Source: Amoebophrya sp. AT5.2
Taxonomy: Eukaryota; Sar; Dinophyceae; Syndiniales; Amoebophryaceae
DNA: 24,060 nt
Assembly: GCA_005223375.1 (NCBI GenBank)
Contig: RXOD01004325.1
Coordinates: 1 to 24,060 of the forward strand
Direction of reading: 5' to 3'
A model generated the notes under the pieces. That model saw only the letters and a list, made by a program, of their open reading frames with translations, did not search any database and had not been told where the DNA came from. Below are positions 1 through 10,607 of this stretch, in pieces (positions within the stretch are counted from its first letter, which is position 1; each line of letters begins with the position of its first letter). Both the position numbers and the translations under genes were made by a program.

Positions 1-24
1 ACGAGATCATAACAGAAATAACAT

Positions 25-411
25 GTGGATTTATTGGCGCCGCCGAGCAACAGGGAGGAGCTTCTTAGGAGGGAGAGGGCGGAGTGGGAGAAGCAGGAGA
101 ACACGGAGAACAGGGAATCAGACAGTAAGCAACTGCTGAGGAATGCTGCACCCATGATCCGAGGGCACCCGATGAGCATGAGGCCGTCGACTTTCAGGTG
201 TTTCGAGGTGGCCGTAGTTGCGGCAGGGGTTGCATACCTAGCGTATCGCTATCGCCGTGGGCGGAAGCAGCAGGCCGAGGCCCTGCTGGGCACCAGATCA
301 TCTAGTTCTAGTTCGGCCGATAGTGACGGGGATCGTCAGGAGTGGTTGGTGGAGAATTACAACAGTATGGTAAACAGCAACATCAAAGGCGGCGTAAAAG
401 TTCTGATGTAG
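25..411 (+). CDS. C-terminal exon of a small single-pass membrane protein (partial, hypothetical)
   Basis: An open frame runs to a TAG at 409-411. No ATG lies near its 5' end: the frame opens after a TAA at 19-21, and the first in-frame ATG is about 43 codons in (near 154). It is therefore probably the last exon of a gene that begins outside the window. The N-terminal part is charged (Glu/Arg/Asn-rich). A single hydrophobic segment, FEVAVVAAGVAYLAY, follows at about residues 60-74 and is closed by an Arg/Lys stop-transfer cluster (RYRRGRK). A Ser run and a hydrophilic tail come after it. This pattern suggests a tail-anchored or single-span membrane protein. I recognise no family. The exact 5' border is unknown. 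Confidence 0.45.
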   Translation: MDLLAPPSNREELLRRERAEWEKQENTENRESDSKQLLRNAAPMIRGHPMSMRPSTFRCFEVAVVAAGVAYLAYRYRRGRKQQAEALLGTRSSSSSSADSDGDRQEWLVENYNSMVNSNIKGGVKVLM

Positions 412-1086
412 TTGTGATCACAGATTTTTAGTAGCGATCGATTTGTTCGAATCGTGCTCCAACGCCGCTTTTCTCACTACGTACCTAAGTTTCTGTTTGC
501 CTCCCCCTCCCACCTCACCCTTAGTACTTGGAAAATCACGGTGAGATGATAAGGAAACTACCCATGTGCTTTGGAGTATAGCCAGCATCTTCTGGTTGAT
601 TCATGTTCATACTTACGTCGCCTACCCATGCCTACCCTCCATTAATTCAGACCAGAGAGACCTCAACCTCATCCATGATGTGCTTATCGGATGCGGTCAT
701 TCATTTTTCATCTAGAAAAAGCGAGGAAAAGAATGAATCTACCCCACTGCCGGTGCAGTCGAAGTAGAAGAGAGGCGACGAGTGATGCCTGTTGTGCCTT
801 GTGTTTCGAGTAGTTGTTCGAAAATCTAGAGGAGCAGCTCTGGTGAAATTGAAAAGAAAATCCTCGTCTCTGCGAGTGACGGCCGCGAGCGACAAACGCG
901 CATGAGAGATTCCGATGTACCGACTCGATTGCCCACTGTCTTGCTGCGTCGCGGTGTCGGACCTTCATCGGACAGCATTCGCATGATTGAACTTGATGGT
1001 GATAATGTATTATTGAAAAGGCATCAGGAGCAGGTGGAGTCCTCCTCCTCTAGAAACCAGTAGGTCTAGGTAGAGGTACTAGAAGG
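412..1086. other. intergenic spacer
   Basis: This stretch of about 675 bases has no convincing coding frame. Reverse-strand open frames around 701-968 have no recognisable domain and a composition unlike the neighbouring genes. It should contain the 3' UTR of the first gene and the promoter or trans-splice acceptor of the WD40 gene. I see no TATA box or other site that I can defend. Confidence 0.5.
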
Positions 1087-4000
1087 ATGTTGATTTCGGA
1101 GACCCGCATCTGGCCGCTGGAGTCGTCTATCGAGACGATTTTGGTCCATGCCGAGCATATCTACGTGGGGACAGCCGATGGGGACATTGTTGCCTATCAT
1201 CTCCAGGACCTGCGGCACCCGGAGGCCGTGCTGGCGAGCGAACACCACAGGGGGAGGATCTGCTCCCTGGAGATTAGTATCGCGGAAACTAATAAGAATG
1301 GTAAATTCCTCTACTCCGCGAGCGAGGGCGACGGATGCGTCCTGTGCTGGGACGTGACGCACCTCGGCGCTTCGCCCTCGTTCTCAAGTTCGACCTCGAC
1401 GTCCCAACGGCCGCTGTTACCTTCGAAGAAGCGGCAGATGAATGTTGATCTTCCGTCGCAGCACCAGCGCAAACAGCACTTCGAGCACCTGATGCTGGAG
1501 CTGAAGACGCGACACAACAGCGACATGCTGGCCAACTACCGCGTGGATCCAGACACGGTGGCGGAGTTCGAAAAGAACCTCGCGCAAGAAAAAGTAGAGG
1601 CAGCACTTCTGAACGACGACCCATCGACTGCTTCGGGGGTGGGGGGGGATCATGAGCAGGGGATCGGGGGCGGATCTTCATTTTTGTTCTACCCTGAAGA
1701 GGATAGCAGCAGCAGCAGCACAAAAAAACCACACGACGATAGGCCCGACATTTTTCAACTACAGCAGGTGTACGCGGAGGACGACCCAGGATACAGCACG
1801 AACGGGTTTGGGGCGTGGAAAACGGTCACCGAGTCCAAGTTTCCCCTGTTCTCCGCGGGGCCGGATTTTGGCGGCACGGAAGCGTTGGGAACAAGCGCGG
1901 AACCTTTGCTGGGCAGTGCCGTGTCCGACCAAATCGCGCGCTTTTTCAGCACGCAGCAGGCCGATGCAGATCCCTCCAGAAATTTGGGCGGTGGTAAAAA
2001 CGAGGCAAGCAAGGCCGGGGCCTCTACTACGGACAATAAATTGCCGGTGCAAGTCGTCCACCTCTCTGGAGAACTGCACCCGGACGAGGCGTCGTTTGCC
2101 GAGAAGTGGGGGTTTCCGCTCTCTCCCACGAGCTTCTTGCAAAACTTCCTGAACGCCGGCGCAGGCGGAACTACATCCTCGATGGCAAATGCGAGCACAG
2201 CTGCGGGGACGAGTTCAGCGTCGAATTCCGCGAGCTGCTCGTCATCCTCGTCCTTCCTCGAGACTCAGTCCGGGGAAGGAGACGAGCGCTTGGGTCAAGG
2301 ATTAGTGGGACTTTCGGAACTGGACCAGGCGTTCCAGGTTGACTTCCGTACGTCTACGTCCCCCACTCCCGCCGCGCCGTTTAGTGGAAGTGGAAAAGAC
2401 AAAGCGGCAAATTCCGATTCCGTTCCGCAACAGCAGGAGGTCGTGGTCCCGACACCAGCAGCTGCTCTTCATGATCGGGATCGCGATGAGGAGTTGGATC
2501 GCGACGAAGGAGGTGCGAGTTCGGAAGCGTCTGGCGCATTAGGACATGATCTGCCGCGGGCGAGAGCGAGTCCTTCGGACGACGTGCGCACGGGCATCTA
2601 CCACCGGTTGCTGGAAGTGAATCGCAACCGCCTTCGCAACGGGACGGCTCCGAGCAAGGGACTGGTGGACGTGAGTGCCGAGCCATCGGAAGATTCGAAC
2701 TCGACGTCGGGGGAGGAAGCAGAATCACAATCACAAACCCAGACCGAGGACGAGGAATCTGAGCTTCGGGAAGATGGCACGGCCCACGTTATCGCGAGAA
2801 ACGGCGGAGGTGGCGGTGCTAAAAAAGGAGGCAAAGCAGCAAGTACGGCAAAGGAAGCAAAGATGGGGGGAGCAACATCGAGGAAAGCCAGTACTGTCGC
2901 GCACCAGGCTGCGGGTGCCGGTAGTGCAGGCGCTGAGAATACTCGGGGTAAAAAGAAAAACCAAAAGCCTCCCAAGTGGAAGGGCCTTGCCCCCGGTCTC
3001 GCGCTAAAAGTTGCAGAGACACAACATCCCGGACATAATTCCTTCGACGGAGCCCAGAAACTCGAGCTGCAGCCTGTCGGGCGCATCTACCCCCACGCCA
3101 AACTCCCGGTGGCCGACATGGTTACTTGCAAAAATCTTGGCGTGCTCACAATCGGCGACGACTGTACGTTGCGGCGGGTGGGCTTCTTCCCGTTCGAAAA
3201 AGAGCTGCAGAAGGCGCAGGTCCGTGAGGACGAACGTGCGGTAGTAACGACGGCGGCGGCCGTCGGGGTGTCGGGCCGGATCGCGCTGGCCGCCAAGAAA
3301 TGGGCGGGACGGAGTACTAAAGCCAAAGGACGAAGCGGAAGCCCCAGCGCTGCAACCGAAGTAGCGGATCACCGGTCATCAGGAGCTGATCATGGAGCGC
3401 CTGGGGGAGGGGATCCCGGGAAAAAGGGCACCACAGCGGGGGCGTCCGCTTCCTCGTCCTCGTCTAGTCCCGGGAAAAATTCAAGTCCGACGAAGAAGCT
3501 TCCGTCGCTGCAGGTCCCCCCCGGATCAAGCTCGAGGCCGCGGGGCCGGCCGGTGACAAATAGTCGCGCAGCTTCCGGATCCGGTACTAACACTAAGACC
3601 AAGCAGAAAGACCGCACGCCGGCGCGCGCACTGACGCCGCCCGCGCCGCCAAAGGGAGTGCTGGACGTACTGTATTAGTTACCATTACCTGTGATACTTC
3701 CTCCATCAATCCCTCCACAACCACAGCATTAAGCAAGACTCACTTTTCGTCCTAGCCACCGAAATAATACCGATTTCTCGCCCTAGTAACTAAACCTGCT
3801 AAACCTCATGCTAAAGCTAATCCATCGAATCCTAAACCAGGGTTTTGAGCACCACCACCTGACCGAGGAGGAGCGCGAGCGGTTGAAGCGGAAGCGGGAG
3901 GCGGCAGCCGAATTACGCTCTCGATGGGAACACCAAAACCGGCTGATGGAAAACGAGCAGCACTTCTTCAACGGCGACGAGTCTTTAGGGGGAGGAAACT

Positions 4001-7000
4001 TGTCCCACTGTCCCAACTAATCTAAAAAAAAGTATACGTGGTCCTCAGGTCGTGGGTCCTCGTGTAGGCGAGCGCGGGGCAAGCTTTCCTCAAGGAGCCC
4101 GTCCCCTATGGACGAACTGCGTGTGGTTCGGAGCAGTTCGTCCAGATCCTGATGCGTAGGGCCCCCGCCTCGGTGTCGGATTCTCTTGGCGGCTGGCTCT
4201 CGCGTAGCTCATAACCACGGGTCGGCCGAAAAGTTAGTTTGCCGATAAAAAATTCTAATACACTAGGGACCATCTACTTCGAGGGACGAGGGACAATTCT
4301 TGATTCCGTTGCATAATGGTTGCGGAAGTCGTTACGCACCGCCCTCCAGTTGATCCGCACGAGCCGGGGGCAGTCGCTCGCGGAGGTCGCGAAACAGTAC
4401 CGAAACTCGAGCAACCCCGAGCAGGCCAAGTGGTACAAGAAAATCGAGCCGACAGGGGGCTTTGCTTTGTTGGAAGAACTGCTGCCGTCGCTGGGGGGAC
4501 TCAACCTGGGGCTGGGGAGAGAAGGAAGCGCGTTCGGCCTCGGCGGGGGATCGTCTTCCGGGGGCCTGCACAGCCACCCACTAAACGGTGGGCAGTACAT
4601 TAACCAAATCGGAGGGGGACCAGGCACCAGTTTGACCACCAGCCTCCTCGCCGGGCCTTTGGGGGGCGTTTTGGGGGCGCTGGGGGGAGATTTTTTGAGC
4701 AAGCCACGGTCGCGGAAGCCCAGCTGGAAGGATCCGACGGTGGGCATGGCTGGGGGCGGGCTGGCGATCGCCGATTATGGTGCTGGGGCTCCCAGCAACT
4801 CCTCCGGCACGAGGAATCATGGACAGCAGGGCGCACAGGCATCTTCGCCGGGCGGTAATGCGGCGAGCAGTGGTGTCATTCACCCAGCTGATCGCAAGAA
4901 GAAGAAGAGTAACGCGTCCTCACAGCAAAGCAGCGTCGCAGTGAAAAGTGCTGCGTCCACCTCATCCAAGAACGCAAAGAACACAAATAAACGGTCTTCT
5001 GAACAATCAGGTCAGAAAGGTTCATCTGGGGGTGCAGGTGATCATGGGGATCACATGGAGCACTCCACGGCGACGTCGGGCGAAAAGCAACAGAAACGAG
5101 AGCCGTCGCCCGAGCCGGTGCCGCGCGGTTTCACCGAGCTCACCGTCTCGCCCGCTCTCGTCCCCGGCCTGTCACTCGCTTCCGCTTCTCGTTCCCCGGA
5201 ACCGCCACCCGCCCACAACGCAAATTCCAAGGACCACAACGCGGACCACTTGCTCGAGAACATTTCGCTGCTGCAGATTTCCAAGCGCAAGCAGAGCAAC
5301 TCGCGCTCGCCGAAACGAGCTGCAGGAGCAAACACTGACTCTTCAACCGCTTCTCCGCAGCACTTACGCGAAGGCGACCACAATGCGGCCAAGGAAATGG
5401 TGACCAGCAGCAAGAAGAGCGGGCGGCCGAATAAAAACCTCCAGTTACCAAACAAGAGGAACAAGAACGAGGGCTCCTCCACAGAGGTGGAGCAGCTGGA
5501 GCCCGTTGATCCATCGGAAGATCCTAGCGCGACGAGGATCATGATGGAGCGAGACGAGGAGGATCGGAAGTTTTTGATGAACGTGCTGAAGAAGAAGCAG
5601 GAGAAGCCCCTTAGCTTGATCGCACGAAAAGACAAGGCTTTGGGCATCGTGCGCGAATTCGCGGGGAAGCTGAAGAAGGCGGCGGAAATCACGCGCAAAA
5701 AGAAGATCCGCGCGGAGGCGGGGGTGGAGTGGAGATTCGGAGACGATGGTGGCGAAAGCGGTCAGATACCTTCGGCTTCGTCAAGTAGTGCGTCTCCATT
5801 CAGGCCGGTGAAGCTGGTGCTGCTGCGACGCGAAAACAACGCACATGAAAGTGGCTGTTCATCTCCGGCTTCTACTGAAGAATGTAAACGGGACTCCTGC
5901 TTCGTCGCGGTGGGCTGCGCGAACGGGGAGATTTTCGTGCTGCGGCTGAGCGACAGTAGCAAAAGCAAAACCGCCGAGTGTGTGGGACGTTTTTCGCACT
6001 GCAGCACGCACTGCAGCACCACACTTCTTCGCGGGTTAGTCTTCCTCGGCGTGGACGTTTTCGGAGAAAACCATTCCAGTAAAGATGCCGACGAGCAGTT
6101 TTGGAGGTTTTCATCTGATCATGAAGACGTAGTAGGTGGAGAAGTAGGAGAAGGCGATCGCAAGTCGCCGAACAAGAAACGTGGGAAAAAGATCGGAAAA
6201 CCCGGGACGGCGACGCGGACGTCGGAGTCCTCGATTCGGTTAGTGGACGCCAGCCAGCTGTTGGAGAAGATGAAGGTCAAAAGCCGGAGGAAGAGCTGCG
6301 GCTCGCTGGCGCCCGCCGCGCGGGGGGGCTCGGGTGACCACGCTGCAGAGGAAGACGCTGCAAAGGAAGTTTTCGCGAATTCCTGCGTGCCGCTGCAAAT
6401 TGCGACCGCCAGTGTGGACGGCTGCGTGAAAGTGTGGACGCTGAGGCGGGCCGAGAGTTGTGTTGATACAGCGGGAAGTTCTTGTGAGAGCCTGCAAATC
6501 AAGATCGACCTGGTGGAAGCATTCGCGGCGCGGGCACCAGAACGGAACCATCGTCGATCTACTCCGGCTCGGAGATTGGTCTCTCGCACAACGCAGACCT
6601 CGTCAACTACCACCGGAAAACCACCACGGTGATGAAAAGCAAACCAGCGGGGCGCGCGTATCGGATCCAGGCGATGGCGGAGGCGACGCTGGGGAGGAGA
6701 CGGCACGTGTTCTTCGGCGGTGGAGAGGGGGTGCTGCGGTGCTACCTAGAGGACGTCGAGGTCGTGGGAGGAGGTGGTGGGGGAGCTGCTGGTGGGGTGG
6801 AAGAAGACCGAGTGGTGGAAGAACATCGCACTGCCTCGTCCATCAAGACAGATGAGACGGCCCCCGCGGACCACTACTTCTCGGGAACAAGGGGCCACCT
6901 GAACTCGGGCGTTTCGCACGAGGAGTTCTTCGGGTACAGGGTTGGGGTTGGAGCTTCCCTCTCCGCCGGGGGAGCTACTGGAGTCGGCGCGGATCGGACG

Positions 7001-7093
7001 GAGCCCTTGTCCGCGTCGCGCGCGCGAGAGAAAACTCCCGGCGAGGCAAGGACTGCGAAGAAAAAGCGCGCAGTCACAGCCGATCGGGGGTGA
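1087..7093 (+). CDS. WD40-repeat protein with long low-complexity linkers (multi-exon, apparent frameshift)
   Basis: Exon 1 (1087-3666) starts at the ATG at 1087. It has two WD40-like blades near its N-terminus (HIYVGTADGDIVAYHL; FLYSASEGDGCVLCWDV) and one near its end (LGVLTIGDDCTLRRV). About 550 residues of Ser/Ala/Gly-rich linker lie between them. A GT-AG intron (3667-3840) joins VLD to GFEHHHLTEEERER, a charged helix. A second intron of about 300 nt precedes exon 3 (from about 4320). Exon 3 encodes another long disordered stretch and further blades (FVAVGCANGEIFVLRL; IATASVDGCVKVWTL). The last blade (HVFFGGGEGVLRCYL) lies in a different frame, 6629-7093. The propeller is thus spread through a mostly disordered protein of roughly 1,900 residues, which suggests a scaffold. 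The blades justify a single gene model, but two adjacent genes (1087-4020 and 4320-7093) remain possible. No specific family recognised. Confidence 0.6.
3667..3840 (+). other. canonical GT-AG intron of the WD40 gene
   Basis: The intron starts GTACTG right after the codon for Asp (VLD) and ends CTAAACCAG before GGTTTTGAG. Removing these 174 nt joins two open frames in phase 0, giving VLDGFEHHH. The intron contains stops in the reading frame, a pyrimidine-rich middle and several CTAA-type motifs that could serve as branch points. No terminal inverted repeat is evident, unlike the introner-like introns elsewhere in the window. Confidence 0.7.
4000..4324 (+). other. probable second intron of the WD40 gene, borders unresolved
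   Basis: The exon-2 frame stops at 4018-4020, and the exon-3 frame opens only after a TAA at 4312-4314. About 300 nt must be removed if this is one gene. No GT and AG pair in matching phase is evident. Near the left border lies TTGTCCCACTGTCCC (about 3999-4013), and near the right border a similar inverted motif, GGGACGAGGGACAA. This is an imperfect inverted repeat of about 15 bp, although it does not sit exactly at the frame borders. The intron also contains a perfect hairpin at 4110-4143. Confidence 0.4.
4110..4143. repeat. perfect 11-bp hairpin inside an intron
   Basis: GGACGAACTGC (4110-4120) is followed by a 12-nt loop and its exact reverse complement, GCAGTTCGTCC (4133-4143). It lies in the probable intron between WD40 exons 2 and 3, so it is not constrained by coding. 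Confidence 0.8.
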
Positions 7094-7528
7094 CGCTGCC
7101 GAGGAGGAGGTGGGCGCCTCATGGCGTATGCTGCGGCGTTGCTCTCCTAGGACAGCGCGCCGATGTTACTCAAAAATGTACCTAAATTACGTAAAAACTG
7201 ACATTCAAATCAAGTGTATTACTTCATGGAATTTCTTCAGCGAACGGTTTTGCCAAATACTAAGCCAATTTCACTTATACTAGTTTCGGTTTCGGTTTCG
7301 ATTATTTTGTAGGGATTCGAGATCGAGGATTGTTCTTCATCCTACACCAGCAAAGTTTTGCATCCTTGGATAGGTCCTGTAAAATACTTACTTCGTAAAT
7401 ACTCCTCTCTCGCTTAATGCTGATGGGAGGGCGACTCCCTTGGTGAATGGAATTTCTTGGACAAACACATGTAGACTACAAGCCTCGTTTACGACAGACG
7501 AAAAAGCTACGTACTGGAGCCGAATCCG
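7094..7528. other. intergenic spacer
   Basis: This is about 435 bases between the WD40 stop and the RCC1 start. It contains a short direct repeat (TTTCGGTTTCGGTTTCG, around 7285). I see no RNA gene, no recognised regulatory site and no coding frame that fits the neighbours. Confidence 0.5.
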
Positions 7529-10500
7529 ATGTCGGCGTCGAAAGTATGGTCGTCACTCTTATCGGGGGACCAGGTTTTCGCGGGCAGTTGTAGCACGACC
7601 AGGTTCTCGCCGCGGGCAGTTGTAGGTCTGCAGCCGACTTTACCTATACAATTCTTTCTTACAGCGGGGGCGGGTGGTTTTCGTTACAACTTTTGTTTTC
7701 TTCAGGTCGACGAAAATAAGATGTCGAAACGGCAGGGCGAGTCTGTGACGCAGGTGGAGTGCGGTGCTCTGCACGTTGTCGTTCTCTCTGACGACGGGCT
7801 GGTCTATACCTGGGGCGGTCGTGACCAGATAGGGCGGCAAAACGCGGCCCTAACCGATTTCGACCCCAAACCGGGCCTCGTGTCCGGGATCAAGAAGAAA
7901 GCTGCGAACGCCACTAGTGCGGGGGAAGGCGGCACGAACGAGCAGGCGATCACGCCCGGGACGACCGCGGCAACAACCCCCGGGGCAGCCAAGATCCTTC
8001 CCTGTGTGCAGATTGGGTGCGGGTACGACCACAGCGTCGCGCTCACGGCTGAGGGCGACGTGTTTGCGTGGGGCGTGGGGAAATCGGGGCAGCTGGGGCT
8101 GCCTTTAACTTTTTTCGAGCGCGCGCAGTTCGTCGCGCGCCTCCCGGAGCAGGTGGGTTTGCCCGAGAAGGTGCAGCGCGTCGCGGCAAACGGCAGGTCG
8201 ACGTGCGCGTGCACGGTTTCGGGGAGGTTGTTCGTGTGGGGCGAGGCGGCGGCGGCGGTGTACGGGAGCAAAAACGCCTTCGTGCCGCAGGAAATTGCAG
8301 CGGGGGGTTTGTCGCCGACGTTGTCCTTATCAGTGTCACCAGCAACAAGCTCTCATTCTGCGAACGGAAACCGCCTGTCCTGGTACCACCAGATTTACAG
8401 CCCAAAAAAATGCATTGTTCGACGCATCTTTTTGAAAACGGCCGTCCCCTTTTTTGGCCCGTTTTGGGCGTTTGTTTTTGGCTTCATCAGGACGCGCGTT
8501 CGCCAGAATGAACAGCAGGGGCTGGCACCCAAAAATAGGGCCCCGCTGTGGATGATTTAGCCATTCCCCCCCGAGGTTACTGCTGCCCCCCTGCCGTCAC
8601 CGTCTCGCAGCTTTGATCTCTCTAGCCGTTGAATGATCTGCCCCCTCTACTCCAGAATGGTTCATCTCTCAGTGCCGGACCCTTCCGATGCGACACGGGA
8701 GCGCCTCCTGGCAATCGAGCGGCATGGATCCCAGAACGTCGATCGGGTCGCAGCATCCGGTTTTCAAAAGATGTCACTCAACGGATGCATTCTTTTGATC
8801 GCTGTAACAGATGCTGGAAGAAAAGGAGCTTTGCTTCGACGACCTGTCGATCGGGAAAAAAGGCGTGGCGTGCACGCTGCGCGACTCGGACCTGACCGAA
8901 GAGTACGCCGCGAGAGCCTCCACTTTAAATTAAGCCTTCAAAAAACAAAAACTCATATCTGTAGACCTGTTAGAGTTAGTTTCGCTCTCTGGAAGTGTCA
9001 TCCTCGGTCGCCCTGTTTTCGGGTTCTTCGTTTCTGTACGGGTCGAAGGCGTTGCCTGCTAGTGTTCGCCGTCGCACCCCCCGTCAAACCGGGTAGTCGG
9101 ACGGACACAGAAGTGAGAGGGTCTGTGATCGGAAGCCTGCCTTAGACCCTGCCTTAGACTCGGACCTGACCGAAGAGTACTCGGACCTGACCTTGAGTTT
9201 TTCGAACCTTTAATTAAAGAGGAGGCAGACGCAGCTGAACAACCGGATTCGGGTGCTGGGAAAGATGAAGGGAGGTGGCTCCTCAGGAAATGAAGCGTCA
9301 AACGCGATAATGGACGCGTCGGATCCGGGCGGTTCCTCGCAGGGGGAGAGTCTCGCCGTGAAAGAGATGTGCGCACAGATAGGAAAGCAGATCGCCGTCG
9401 TAAAACTCGATATCGAACACGCGAACGCGGAAATATCGGGACTGCAAGTGGAGATTGGGACGATTGGCAGAGATCTAACCCTCAGCGAGCAACAAATGAC
9501 GATGCTGCTGGTACTTGAGATTATTCCTTGTTCGTGTTCAACTTCAACTTCAATCCGATTGATGACGATGTTGTGATTTGTCGGCTTCTGTTTTCGATTC
9601 ACTCGAGCAAGGATCGCGCACCAACTACAGGAGAGCGGCGACCAGCTGGAGGTGCAGGCGCAGAATTCGCGCGACCTGGCCGCGCGGCAGGTCCAGACGC
9701 AGATTCGTTAAGTCTGGACGAGCTAGCTAGATGAAAGACAAATGAAAGACGCACGAAAGACAAAAGATAGTTGCAAAATAGATGAAAACCGGACACAGAG
9801 GAACGAACGGAACCGGACGCAAAGGTCGCAGACTGTTGGCCTGGAGGGTACGCGTAGAAGGACTCGCTGCCCCCTCTACCCCCCCGCAAGGTCAACTTCA
9901 AGTTTAACAGGTTGGGTGTCCGGCTATCAACTTCGGGTGTCTGGTTCGGAACATAGCTTGGCTGTCCAGACATCAAGATGCTTCCCCACTATGCGTACGT
10001 CTTTCACGAGGCCACAAGTATCTAGCTCGCCGAATCTTTAGATTCGCGACCTCCAGAACTTCCAGGAGACGAACCGGCGCGCCCGCATCTCTTCCCTCGA
10101 GAAGCAGTCGGAACTAGAACATCGCCTGGTCCGCGTCCAGGCCGCTTTAGCCCAAAACAAGGGGCTGCTGCGCGATCTGACCACCCGCGAGGCGCTGCTC
10201 ACCGGCCTCGGCTCTGGCGCGAATACCACGGATTTGCAGGAGGAGCAAAAGACGCTGCAAAAAGGCGTGATCGCCGCCGCGGTTACGTTGTTGGACGTGC
10301 ACGGGGCGTGCATGTTTCCGCTGGCCAAGTCGGGGGACGCGGGGAGGGGTGAGATTTTTCTCGGGTTGGGCGAGACGCTGAAAACCTCGGCGCGGTCGCT
10401 GACGGACACGGCGGCAGGGGTAAAGGAGATCTCGAAAGTGTGCCCCGGACAGGACGGCGCCATGCTGGAGCAACTGGTCGAACTTGCGATGAAGATCCAG

Positions 10501-10607
10501 AAGTTGACGAACACCCTCTGCCTGGAAAAGCTGGAAGAGCTGAACGACCTGGAAAATGGCCTGCCGAAGTTCTTCACCGAAATGGGAGGCGTCGTGGGAG
10601 GGGGGTG
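7529..10607 (+). CDS. RCC1-repeat protein with C-terminal coiled coil (about 7 exons)
   Basis: Three RCC1-type repeats are visible in the first 250 residues: VECGALHVVVLSDDGLVYTWGG, IGCGYDHSVALTAEGDVFAWGVGKSGQLG (both quoted in part only as family signatures) and ANGRSTCACTVSGRLFVWGE. A further exon around 8657-8770 (VHLSVPDPSDATRER) probably continues the propeller. Later exons encode an acidic segment (8811-8915, FDDLSIGKKG), a coiled coil (9229 to about 9510, and 9610-9702), and a C-terminal coiled coil (10042-10607, LQNFQETNRRARISSLEKQ). RCC1 propellers usually act as nucleotide-exchange or chromatin/protein-binding modules. The coiled coil suggests a scaffold or cytoskeletal role, which is inference. 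The start is the ATG at 7529, followed by an in-frame 87-nt GT-AG intron. A GTGAG donor overlaps the 10605 TGA and a TTCCAG acceptor ends near 10634, so the C-terminus could extend into 10635-10927. Confidence 0.65.
7568..7625. repeat. imperfect tandem duplication spanning a splice donor
   Basis: The sequence from GACCAGGTTTTCGCGGGCAG to GTTGTAG (7568-7593) recurs at 7597-7625 with a 3-nt insertion and one substitution. The second copy contains the GT donor of the 7619-7705 intron, and the first contains the same donor-like GCAGTTGTAG. This may offer two alternative 5' splice sites. Confidence 0.7.
7619..7705 (+). other. putative in-frame 87-nt GT-AG intron (RCC1 gene)
   Basis: The segment begins GTTGTAGG and ends with a pyrimidine-rich TTTTGTTTTCTTCAG. 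It is 87 nt long (29 codons), has no stop in the reading frame and contains an untypically Phe-rich peptide. Removing it joins FSPRA to VDENKMSKRQ. It reads through if retained, so protein evidence cannot decide whether it is spliced. Confidence 0.5.
8310..8656 (+). other. probable RCC1-gene intron, borders unresolved
   Basis: The RCC1 frame turns into low-quality peptide after VPQEIAAGG (about 8310) and stops at 8558-8560. Coding-like sequence resumes after a CTCTACTCCAG acceptor, around 8656. The interval carries a hairpin-prone segment (CAGCAGGGGC and GGCCCCGCTG, about 8514-8550). I cannot define a donor, and the end signatures are weaker than in the introner-like introns. Confidence 0.4.
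8916..9228 (+). mobile_element. introner-like intron with terminal inverted repeats (RCC1 gene)
   Basis: The left end reads GCCTCCACTTTAAATTAAG. The right end (9209-9226) reads TTTAATTAAAGAGGAGGC, which is its approximate inverse. The match continues inward through CAAAAACTCA on the left and TGAGTTTTTCG on the right. The flanks carry AGA on both sides (8913-8915 and 9227-9229), a possible 3-bp target duplication. Splicing 8916-9228 (313 nt) as GC...AG joins AAR to TQLNNR in phase, keeping the coiled-coil frame. Inside lies a 24-bp copy (9157-9180) of upstream exon sequence (8883-8906) and a block shared with the intron at 16785-17190. Exact splice borders are inferred. Confidence 0.6.
9511..9609 (+). 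other. short RCC1-gene intron, borders uncertain
   Basis: The coiled-coil frame ending LTLSEQQMTMLL (to about 9510) must connect to RIAHQLQESGDQLEVQ, which starts around 9610 in another frame. A GTACTTGAG donor sits at 9511 and AG acceptors at 9605-9606 and 9610-9611, but no GT-AG pair gives the required phase exactly. The splice sites are probably non-canonical. No long inverted repeat is seen at the ends. Confidence 0.4.
9703..10041 (+). mobile_element. introner-like intron with ATTCG target-site duplication (RCC1 gene)
   Basis: ATTCG occurs at 9703-9707 and again at 10042-10046, flanking a 334-bp insert. The insert ends are imperfect inverted repeats: TTAAGTCTGGACGAGCTAG on the left and CTAGCTCGCCGAATCTTTAG on the right. 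Removing insert plus one ATTCG (339 nt) restores one coiled-coil frame, VQTQI|RDLQNFQET. The borders then read AT...AG (CAG|ATTCG...CTTTAG|ATTCG) or another shift within the duplication. No placement gives GT-AG. This fits a transposon-like insertion that is spliced out. Confidence 0.75.

Noticed and set aside
436..470. GTTCGAATC resembling a tRNA B box
   Set aside because: No matching A box, acceptor stem or cloverleaf could be built around it.
701..968. Reverse-strand open frames upstream of the WD40 gene
   Set aside because: They have no domain and no gene-like context, and every supported gene is on the + strand. The frames look like chance openings.
1289..1732. Long reverse-strand and alternate-frame openings within the WD40 gene
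   Set aside because: They are shadows of GC-rich low-complexity coding sequence. WD40 motifs appear only in the + frame used.
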